A stretch of DNA of 64,000 nucleotides, taken from assembly GCA_002491605.1 (NCBI GenBank), contig DKWG01000008.1, positions 52,878-116,877 of the forward strand. Direction: 5' to 3'. This DNA comes from Ruminococcus sp. UBA7158. GTDB lineage: Bacteria > Bacillota > Clostridia > Oscillospirales > Ruminococcaceae. Both the position numbers and the translations under genes were made by a program. This document shows, one piece after another, positions 35,697 through 42,591 of the stretch (positions are counted from its first letter, which is position 1; every line of letters begins with the position of its first letter). The notes under the pieces are model-generated. The model searched no databases and was not told where the DNA came from. It was given only the letters and a program-made list of their open reading frames with translations.

Positions 35697-38030
35697 TTAC
35701 TTAACAGTAACAGTGAGGTAAGGGCAAGCCTGGAGGGCAGACTTGAGGTCGCCGTCAACAGGAATCTTAACTACTCTAACCTTATAGGTCTTGCCTGAGG
35801 TAAGACCGGTAATGGTAGCAGAAGTGCCGGTGAATGTGCCCTTGTTCTTGTAGGTTGAGCTTGCGCCCTCAGCAACGTATACTCTGTAAGAGGTAGCGCC
35901 GGAAACAGCGTTCCAAGAAGCTGTGAGTGAACCCTTGCTGTTGCTGGATACACCTGTGAGCTTGAGTCCGTCGTCGAGTGAAACGTCGTCGTCACCGTCA
36001 TCGGGATCGGGAGCTACTACGGTTCTGGGAGTAGTTGAAGGAGCGATTGTTGCAATACCTGAATCGTTGCCGTTAGCTACAACCTTGAAGTTGTAAGTTA
36101 CATCATTGGTCAAACCGTTGAGGTTAACAGCATTCTTCTTAACAGAGCCGGCCTTTATCCACTTGGAAGAAGTAGCTCTCTTGTAGTAGATGGTGTAGCT
36201 TGAAGCACCGTTTGCAGCAGTCCAAGAAAGTGTTACCTTCTTGTTGCCTGAGGTAGCCTTGAGGTTTGTTACATAATCCTTAGCTGAAGGAGTCTTGTCA
36301 GCATCTGTGCCGGGAACATTGTAAATGTGTCCGACTTCAGAAGCCTTGCCTGCTGAAGATATTGCCCAAACAGTTACCTGATACTTGGTGTTGCTTCCGT
36401 AAGGAATATCAACGTTAGTCAAGTAAGAAACCTGGCTCTCGTAGCTGCCGTCGAGAGGACCGAAGTCGATCTGATAGTAAGCAGCGCCGGACTTCTTATC
36501 CCAAGATATATTTGTAAGATAAGAGGACTTAGGTGTAGCCTTGAGGTTCTTAACTTCAGTCTTTGTTATATTGGACAAGCCTGAGTTGTTTGAAGAACCG
36601 GACTTAGCTGAGAACTGTGCATATGCAACGGGCTGACCGTTGTAGGAGGTTATGATAACAGTGTAATTTCTTCCTGTTACAACAGGGAAGGTTGCGCTGT
36701 TGGTGTAAGCAATCTGAGTAGAACCGCCGTAGGACTGACCGTCAACATAATACATTACATTGTATGAAGGTGAGCCGGTAGCGCCCCATGTTACGGTTGC
36801 CTGGCCGCCGTAAACATTAACTGTGCAGTTCTGTCCCTGAGTGGTAATACCGCCCTGAGAATTGTTGTTGCCTGAGTTGCTGGAGTTAGCGCCTGCTGCA
36901 AGCTTTGTATAGCCTATCGGTACAGAGGTGTTGCCCTCAGCAAAAACAGTGAATATGCAATCGTATCCGTCCGGGAAGCTGATAGTAGCATAAGTGCCGT
37001 TAACAACCATTGACTGTGTTCCGAATATGCTGCTTGAGTAGATAAGAGTATAGGTGCTTGCACCGTTGCCCTGCCACTGAACAGTTACCTGTCCGTTGCC
37101 GGTTCTGTATGCTACAACAGTGCTGCCGTATCCGGGGTTATTGTTGCCGCCGCTTGAGGTTGCACCTGCTGCGAGGTATGCATATCCGATAGGATTGCTG
37201 TTGCCGTTAGCATAAACTGTGAAGGTGACGTTATAGCCGTAGGGAACATAAATTGTTGTTGATGTTCCGCTTATGGGCTGTGTTGTCTGGTTGCCGGTAG
37301 CATAGCTTGAGTATACAACAGTATAGAAGCTTGCGCCTGTTCCCTGCCACTGGATAGTAACGTAGGGTGAGTTAGGAGACTGACGATATGCGTATACATT
37401 GCCGTAGCCGCTGTTGTTGCCGCCGTTTGAGCCCTTTGTCCAAGAAGCTATCTCAGTCTTTTCGCCCATGATAACCTTAATAGCTGTAAGCTTATCGTAG
37501 CTGGGATCGCCGAATGAATAAGAAGTTCCTTTGACGTCCTTTACAGTGAGAGTCTTTGTAGAGCTTCCGTCCTTGTAGCTGATCAATACAGTGTACGATG
37601 AAACGCCGCTCTGTGCGCCCCAAGTAGCGGTAGTTACGCCGCCGGCATTTACAACGTTAAGAGTTGAGCTTCCTGCCTGAATCGGGATCTCAACAGGATC
37701 ATATGAGATTGTTTTCTTGATGAATCCCTTTTCATCGGTAGCAATTACCTGAACGTTATAAGTTCCGCCGTAGGTGCCGTATGAATGAACGTGTTCATAC
37801 TGAACCTTGTCGCTTGCTGAAACAACTTTTGTTGTTGTCTGACTGCCGTTGCTAATGCGGACTTCATACTTGCTGGCGCCTTCAACAGAGCCCCAAGTAA
37901 TAGAAAAACGCTTATTAGCCTCGTCAATAGTAATCTTCTCAACGTCGCTGTCTGCTGCAAACGCCGGGAAAGTAAGCATTGTCACCGCCAAAATGGCTGC
38001 CATAACAAGTGCTAAGATTTTTTTAGTCAT
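35697..38030 (-). CDS. Secreted fibronectin type III-like repeat protein
   Basis: A 777-residue exported protein: signal peptide ending FPAFA, then a chain of about seven beta-sandwich modules. The two first modules and the last three are fibronectin III-like (for example KKVTLSWTAANGASSYTIYYK, SLTASWNAVSGATSYRVYV). The middle holds three diverged tandem repeats of about 90 residues with YAYRQSPN/VAYRTGNG, VQWQGNGAS-type cores, joined by Ser/Gly/Asn linkers. No sorting motif, dockerin or membrane anchor is seen, so it is either freely secreted or held non-covalently. No catalytic domain. Function as spacer or adhesin is inferred. Strong promoter at 38063-38091 and GGAG nine nt before ATG 38030. 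Confidence 0.85.
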   Translation of the reverse strand: MTKKILALVMAAILAVTMLTFPAFAADSDVEKITIDEANKRFSITWGSVEGASKYEVRISNGSQTTTKVVSASDKVQYEHVHSYGTYGGTYNVQVIATDEKGFIKKTISYDPVEIPIQAGSSTLNVVNAGGVTTATWGAQSGVSSYTVLISYKDGSSTKTLTVKDVKGTSYSFGDPSYDKLTAIKVIMGEKTEIASWTKGSNGGNNSGYGNVYAYRQSPNSPYVTIQWQGTGASFYTVVYSSYATGNQTTQPISGTSTTIYVPYGYNVTFTVYANGNSNPIGYAYLAAGATSSGGNNNPGYGSTVVAYRTGNGQVTVQWQGNGASTYTLIYSSSIFGTQSMVVNGTYATISFPDGYDCIFTVFAEGNTSVPIGYTKLAAGANSSNSGNNNSQGGITTQGQNCTVNVYGGQATVTWGATGSPSYNVMYYVDGQSYGGSTQIAYTNSATFPVVTGRNYTVIITSYNGQPVAYAQFSAKSGSSNNSGLSNITKTEVKNLKATPKSSYLTNISWDKKSGAAYYQIDFGPLDGSYESQVSYLTNVDIPYGSNTKYQVTVWAISSAGKASEVGHIYNVPGTDADKTPSAKDYVTNLKATSGNKKVTLSWTAANGASSYTIYYKRATSSKWIKAGSVKKNAVNLNGLTNDVTYNFKVVANGNDSGIATIAPSTTPRTVVAPDPDDGDDDVSLDDGLKLTGVSSNSKGSLTASWNAVSGATSYRVYVAEGASSTYKNKGTFTGTSATITGLTSGKTYKVRVVKIPVDGDLKSALQACPYLTVTVK

Positions 38031-38062
38031 GTTTTGACACTCCTTTTTTAAAAGTTAAACAT

Positions 38063-38091
38063 ATTATAACACCGAAATATGTATTTGTAAA
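38063..38091 (-). promoter_or_regulatory. Promoter of the fibronectin-repeat gene
   Basis: Minus strand TTTACA, 17-nt spacer, TATAAT with an extended -10 (TGT before TATAAT); leader about 25 nt. Confidence 0.75.
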
Positions 38092-38241
38092 TACTTAAAC
38101 AAAATTTTTAATAAATAAAGTAAATAAAGTCTGTCAACACTGTTGAAATCCTTTATAAAAGGTGTTACACTTATAATACAAAATGCACTCAAAAAATATT
38201 GCATTGCTGAATAAAAATTTTTTGAAAGGACTGTATTATAG

Positions 38242-39291
38242 ATGACTACTGTTACCAAAAAGGATTTCGGCACTCTTTCTACGGGCGAAGCCGTTTCCTT
38301 GTATGAGCTTAAAAATTCTTCCGGAGCATACGTTGAAATAACAGACTTCGGCGGCGCTGTTCGTTCAATCAACGTTCCCGATAAAAACGGGGTCTTGGGC
38401 GACGTTGCCCTCGGCTACGACGACGCTTCAGGCTATGAAAAGCAGGGAAAATACATAGGCGCTTTGATAGGTCGCCACGGCAACAGAATTGAAGACGCAA
38501 GGTTCAAGCTGGGCAGACGTGTTTACATCTTAGACAAAAACGACGGCAGAAACAACCTCCACGGCGGCATAAAGGGATTTGACAAGAAGCTTTGGACTGC
38601 CAAGATCGACGGCGAGGCTTTAGTTTTAACCTACACCTCCCCCGACGGCGAAGAGGGCTTCCCGGGAACTCTCACCGCAACGATTAAATACACCTTCGAC
38701 GACAACAACGCCCTTTGCATAGACTACAGCGCAACGAGCGACGCCGACACCGTCTGCAACCTGACAAATCACTGCTACTTCAACCTCGACGGCGATGGCT
38801 CAGGCTCAATTGAGAACCATTCGATAAAAATCAACGCAACTCATTTCACTGTGGGAAACTCAGAATGCCTGCCTACAGGATATGTTGCCAAGGTTGAGGG
38901 CACTCCCCTTGATTTTACAAGCTTCCATGTGATAGGTGAAAGAATAAATTCCAAGCACGAGCAAATGATATTTGCCGGCGGCTATGACCACAACTGGTGT
39001 CCCGACGGCGAAGGCTTCAGATGCGTAGCAACCCTCAAGGCGGCAAAATCGGGCAGAGTTATGGATGTTTACTCCGACCTTCCCGGTATGCAGTTCTATT
39101 CCGGCAACTTCTTAGACGGCACCGCTCCTTTCGGAAAAGGCGGCAGAGCTATTCAAAAGCGTGACGGCTTGTGTCTTGAAACACAGTTCTATCCCAATTC
39201 AATGAAATTTGATAATTTTGAAAAGCCGATTCTTAAAGCCGGCGAAAAGTATCATCATGTAACCGTATATCGTTTCTCTGTCGATAAATAG
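38242..39291 (+). CDS. galM: Aldose 1-epimerase (galactose mutarotase)
   Basis: A 349-residue mutarotase interconverting alpha and beta anomers of aldoses. The substrate histidines are in GRHGNRI (about residue 76) and NLTNHCYFNLDG (about 173), and the base in LETQFYPNSM (about 314). Length is normal. No signal peptide, so it acts in the cytoplasm. ATG 38242 follows AAAGGA by about 11 nt. Single gene, ended by the hairpin at 39335-39365; not next to other galactose genes. Confidence 0.94.
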   Translation: MTTVTKKDFGTLSTGEAVSLYELKNSSGAYVEITDFGGAVRSINVPDKNGVLGDVALGYDDASGYEKQGKYIGALIGRHGNRIEDARFKLGRRVYILDKNDGRNNLHGGIKGFDKKLWTAKIDGEALVLTYTSPDGEEGFPGTLTATIKYTFDDNNALCIDYSATSDADTVCNLTNHCYFNLDGDGSGSIENHSIKINATHFTVGNSECLPTGYVAKVEGTPLDFTSFHVIGERINSKHEQMIFAGGYDHNWCPDGEGFRCVATLKAAKSGRVMDVYSDLPGMQFYSGNFLDGTAPFGKGGRAIQKRDGLCLETQFYPNSMKFDNFEKPILKAGEKYHHVTVYRFSVDK

Positions 39292-39334
39292 TATAACCTG
39301 AACAGCGAGCCTGATTACTGACAATTAAAGTTTA

Positions 39335-39365
39335 TGCGTCTGCACAAAATATCTGTGCGGACGCA
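39335..39365 (+). terminator. Terminator of galM
   Basis: Twelve-bp stem TGCGTCTGCACA/TGTGCGGACGCA (one T-G pair), 7-nt loop, then TTTTTT. Confidence 0.85.
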
Positions 39366-39407
39366 TTTTTTAAGTATTCAAGCTTGAATCAGGCTTTTTA
39401 AATTTAA

Positions 39408-39613
39408 TTTTTCATTTTGAAAAATCCCTGTGAAAGACTTTCAAAATACTCCTCATCGGCTGATATATCCTTGCTTTTTCATCGGTTGCCCAAAATACTG
39501 AGTGCAAATCATCTTGCTCGATGGTAAAATATGCTATGCGATTTTTTGGCTTTCGGTCTGAAATCCGATGAATTCAACCGCTGTTCCGTCAAAAATCTTT
39601 TCTTCCTCTGAAC
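39408..39613 (-). pseudogene. Decayed fragment of a paralogue of the 406-residue lipoprotein
   Basis: About 205 bases directly below the 244-residue lipoprotein gene align by eye to 40980-41195 of the next gene. On the minus strand EEEKIFDGTAVEFIGFQTES, then AYFTIEQDD and FWATDEK, and finally SLSQGFFKMK can be read only by changing frame twice, because one base is missing near the FQTES block and another near the FWATDEK block. There is no start codon or ribosome site for it. Confidence 0.82.
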
Positions 39614-40348
39614 TCATTTCAAATAATCTTTCAGCCTCACTACTCTGAAATCAAATAAACTGAGAAAATCGAAAATACTGTCCGTGATTAGATCGGAATC
39701 ATCAGCGTCGAAAAAATTGCCGTTTACAGGCGTCACATATATCGGCTCATCATTATATATAACCTTACAGCAATATATCCTATTCTTATCTGCTTTTCTG
39801 ATATAGCCGTTATATTGACCGTAAAACGAAATGTCGTACCCGAAAACAGTAGATTCGCTCACCAAAAGGTCGTCCAATTTGCAAAAAGACCAATCATCAG
39901 CTCCGCTGTCGGTTCTCATAACGGCGATATATTCCCTTCCGCCGCAGATGAACCTGCACGTCGTCTGAATTATCAAGTCCTCCGAAACGACCTTATCGTC
40001 TTTCAGCCTTATACCGGGTGTGCCGACCGAATGTGCTGTAATCCCCAGCTGAATAATCCTTTCGTCATCATTCGGCAAGCATAAACCGACGTCATCCAAA
40101 ACTATTCTTTGGGCAACCGCAGCTTCAAAACCATGGTGTTCATCTTCCGAAGCATCAATAAAGCCCGACATAAGCTCTTCAACAGTTTGACCGATAAACA
40201 GGTCTTCAATAGAATCGTTTATAAGCTTAGATTCACCCATCGGCAAGGAAACTCGATATATTTCATCCGCTGATTTTCCGCATGATGATAAAAGCAGTGC
40301 AAGCGTAAACGCAATGACGGCGCAATTCATAGCTTTGGTTCTTTTCAT
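39614..40348 (-). CDS. Lipoprotein of unknown function, paralogue of the next gene
   Basis: About 244 residues with a lipoprotein signal (LALLLSSCGKS). ATG 40348 (KRTKAMNCAV) lies eight nt after GGAGG and decides the start over the longer frame. The mature part resembles the N-terminal half of the neighbouring 406-residue lipoprotein: both have VSLxxGExKL after the lipobox, an IPN/LPN turn, a CRF/SFS strand with xxYxxxM, and an acidic region (DADDSDLITDSIFDFLS) near the end where the neighbour has ADEEYFDSLSHGFF. No known domain recognised. Its gene runs straight into the frameshifted paralogue fragment. Confidence 0.72.
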   Translation of the reverse strand: MKRTKAMNCAVIAFTLALLLSSCGKSADEIYRVSLPMGESKLINDSIEDLFIGQTVEELMSGFIDASEDEHHGFEAAVAQRIVLDDVGLCLPNDDERIIQLGITAHSVGTPGIRLKDDKVVSEDLIIQTTCRFICGGREYIAVMRTDSGADDWSFCKLDDLLVSESTVFGYDISFYGQYNGYIRKADKNRIYCCKVIYNDEPIYVTPVNGNFFDADDSDLITDSIFDFLSLFDFRVVRLKDYLK

Positions 40349-40424
40349 ATGCGCAGCCTCCCAACAGAGATTAATTACTTTCATCGGCAAAGCAGACGTT
40401 ATTTCTTCAGCATTACAATATAGT

Positions 40425-41645
40425 TCAAATTGGAATATTGAGCTTATTTATCTCAAAGAATTTCTTCGGAAATAATTTTATATCTTCGTACGGGATTTCA
40501 TCGAACGACACAAAATCCACGCAGACATTTACGCCGTCTGACTCTATGCCGAGCTTTTTTACCATTCTTTTTTCGCAGTTGTCTTCGTAAACAGTATTTA
40601 TTTTATAGGCAATATTTTTCCCGTAAAGCGTTTCACTGAGGTTGTACTCATATTCTTCCCCACCATATTGAGCGCTTAAACAATACTCGTTATCATCAAA
40701 CTTGAACTTACAGCCTATTACAACGACAATTGAATCTCCCGAATGAAAAACAGCTTCCCCTTCATGCGGCAATACCCTGACAAAGTAACCCATGATTTCC
40801 GATGAGACATTCGGCTCGTATATATAAGTTTTTTCATCCTCCAGCACAGAAATCAATTGCTGCTTAAACTCGTGTGAGCCGAACTCAAAAGCATTTATAT
40901 TTTCAGCGAGAGCCTTAACTGTATCGCCGAAAAGCTCAAGGGCGACCGGCTCACCTTCACACTGTTTCAAATCAACCTCCTTCATTTTAAAGAAACCATG
41001 CGAAAGGCTATCAAAATACTCCTCATCAGCCAATATGCCCTTGCCATTTTCATTGACTGCCCAAAACACGACATACCAATTGTCCTGCTCAACAGTAAAA
41101 TATGCTATGCGGTTTTCGCCGCTTTCGGTCTGAAATCCGATGAATTCAACTACTGTTCCGTCAAAAATCTTTTCTTCCTCATAAGCATTTTCAAATCGGA
41201 AAAGCGATGGACTGTCGCCGTCTGTATACTGCGACATCAAGTACTCTTTTTCGTCATATGAAAACGACAAAGCAAAGCTTAATTTAATATCCGAAGCTGT
41301 AACTTCCTCATCATCGTTTCGGCGAAAGCTTGCGCAGATTTCAAACTCGGATATCTCGGCGTTAGGAATATAGACGCTTATGTCTTGCGAAGCAATTATT
41401 TCAGCTACGGTGGCATAAATTCCGCCCGACTCATCATCTTCGGCATGCTTACGCAAATTTTCAAACGCATCGTCGATTGTTGCGCCGCTGATTGTTATCT
41501 CTTCGATGCAGTGTTCGGGCAATTTGGCTTCTCCTGTGTTCAAAGAAACCTTTACTTGTTTGCTTTCGCTTTTGGCACACGCAGACATGATCATCGCGGT
41601 AAACATCATAGTGAATAAGATTATTCTCGTAACACGTTCTATCAT
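40425..41645 (-). CDS. Lipoprotein of unknown function, two-module
   Basis: About 406 residues. ATG 41645 (IERVTRII) has an AGGTGAGCGG ribosome site that overlaps the end of the 28-codon ORF; the longer frame begins at a GTG 41654. Lipobox MSACAKS. The first 220 residues match the short paralogue at 39614-40348; the second half (from about KQCEGEPVALELFGDTVKAL) may repeat the same module: both halves carry an alanine/phenylalanine helix after an acidic strand, an E-rich IY(I/E)PN turn and a FxFDxxEYxxSxQY strand. Acidic, no enzyme motif. An accessory, possibly fast-evolving lipoprotein family. Confidence 0.72.
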   Translation of the reverse strand: MIERVTRIILFTMMFTAMIMSACAKSESKQVKVSLNTGEAKLPEHCIEEITISGATIDDAFENLRKHAEDDESGGIYATVAEIIASQDISVYIPNAEISEFEICASFRRNDDEEVTASDIKLSFALSFSYDEKEYLMSQYTDGDSPSLFRFENAYEEEKIFDGTVVEFIGFQTESGENRIAYFTVEQDNWYVVFWAVNENGKGILADEEYFDSLSHGFFKMKEVDLKQCEGEPVALELFGDTVKALAENINAFEFGSHEFKQQLISVLEDEKTYIYEPNVSSEIMGYFVRVLPHEGEAVFHSGDSIVVVIGCKFKFDDNEYCLSAQYGGEEYEYNLSETLYGKNIAYKINTVYEDNCEKRMVKKLGIESDGVNVCVDFVSFDEIPYEDIKLFPKKFFEINKLNIPI

Positions 41646-41650
41646 TCCGC

Positions 41651-41737
41651 TCACCTGCCTAATTCGGATGCAAATGCATTTACTGAAATCGTGACGCTCA
41701 TGGATAAAGCAATAAATAAAGCTAAAATCTTTTTCAT
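41651..41737 (-). CDS. 28-residue orphan signal-peptide ORF
   Basis: ATG 41737 follows AAAGGAT by about 10 nt and a promoter at 41836-41864. The product is nothing more than a signal peptide: KKILALF, a hydrophobic core, then the cleavage-like NAFASE and a stop after GR. The stop lies 6 bases before the lipoprotein ATG and the ribosome site of that gene is inside this ORF, so it may act as a translational leader; or it is the 5' remnant of a lost secreted-protein gene. It is too short for usual gene finders. Confidence 0.6.
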   Translation of the reverse strand: MKKILALFIALSMSVTISVNAFASELGR

Positions 41738-41835
41738 TATATTTTATCCTTTTAAATTTATTTGTATAAAATATCAGGACTATATTTGAAAGAAAACATT
41801 GAACTAATACCTCGCTTTATTTTAATTTCATTTAT

Positions 41836-41864
41836 ATGGTATCACATCCATAACATTACGTCAA
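41836..41864 (-). promoter_or_regulatory. Promoter of the orphan signal peptide and lipoprotein genes
   Basis: Minus strand TTGACG, 17-nt spacer, TACCAT with the extended -10 TGTGATACCAT. Leader about 90 nt, containing CGAGGTATTA, also found just after the promoter at 25676. Confidence 0.65.
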
Positions 41865-41993
41865 CTTAATTACCTGTTACATCCAAATAATCATCACAAT
41901 TCACAAATTTGCATTACCAAATTTAGATATAATGTCTTATAAATCTTAATTTTAGACGTCTATCCCTCCATTTTTTATTGCCCACACCGCCTG

Positions 41994-42022
41994 TTGACAC
42001 TGTCTGACCGTCATGCTACAAT
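41994..42022 (+). promoter_or_regulatory. Promoter of the GNAT gene
   Basis: TTGACA, 17-nt spacer, TACAAT; start near 42029, ribosome site GGAGG at 42041-42045. Confidence 0.8.
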
Positions 42023-42050
42023 AAGCAAAACAATTTTCTCGGAGGAATAT

Positions 42051-42530
42051 ATGCATATCAAAAAAGCCACAATTGAAGATTTCGCCGCCGTCAATGAAAT
42101 ATACATAAAAGCAAGGCAGTTTATGAAATCCATGGACAACGACCAATGGGGCGATGTATATCCGGATGAAGCTACAATCAGGTCTGATATTTCAAGCGGT
42201 TCTTTGTATCTATGTATTCACGAGACCGAAATTGCCGCCGTTTTCATGTTTACAAAAGGTCCCGATCCCGATTACACCCGTCTTGACACAGGGGCATGGC
42301 TTAATGAAGACGATTACTGCGTTGTTCACCGACTGGCTTCGTCGGGAATATGCCCGGGTGCGGCTAAATACTGCCTCGATTGGGCGTTTGAGCAGTCCGG
42401 GAACATAAGAATTGATACATACGGTAAAAATCTTCCGATGCAGTCGCTGCTTAATAAGTGTGGCTTTGAGTTCTGCGGAACGTTTGAGCGCATTGAAATG
42501 ACCTGGCTGGCGTATCAGCGAATAAAGTGA
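42051..42530 (+). CDS. GNAT-family N-acetyltransferase
   Basis: A 159-residue protein with the GNAT fold order: IKKATIEDFAAVNEIY opening, beta strands LYLCIHETEIAAVFMF, VVHRLAS, an acetyl-CoA loop region SSGICPGAAKYCLDWAF (a Gly/Pro variant of the usual QxxGxG/A), and a final NKCGFEFCGTFE. The substrate is unknown. The start ATG 42051 lies five nt after GGAGG; the longer frame would begin at the -35 box. Monocistronic with a terminator. Confidence 0.85.
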   Translation: MHIKKATIEDFAAVNEIYIKARQFMKSMDNDQWGDVYPDEATIRSDISSGSLYLCIHETEIAAVFMFTKGPDPDYTRLDTGAWLNEDDYCVVHRLASSGICPGAAKYCLDWAFEQSGNIRIDTYGKNLPMQSLLNKCGFEFCGTFERIEMTWLAYQRIK

Positions 42531-42541
42531 GCGTAAAATTA

Positions 42542-42570
42542 TCCCCATCCGCATGAAAAACGGATGGGGA
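42542..42570 (+). terminator. Terminator of the GNAT gene
   Basis: Perfect 10-bp stem TCCCCATCCG with complement, 9-nt loop, then CTGTTTTTTG. Also faces the end of the FtsX-permease gene. Confidence 0.85.
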
Positions 42571-42591
42571 CTGTTTTTTGTATAGAAGATA

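Noticed and set aside
35528..35758. 76-codon minus-strand open frame
   Set aside because: Its first part is the other frame of the fibronectin-repeat gene's end; only the distal part looks interesting and is reported as a possible remnant instead.
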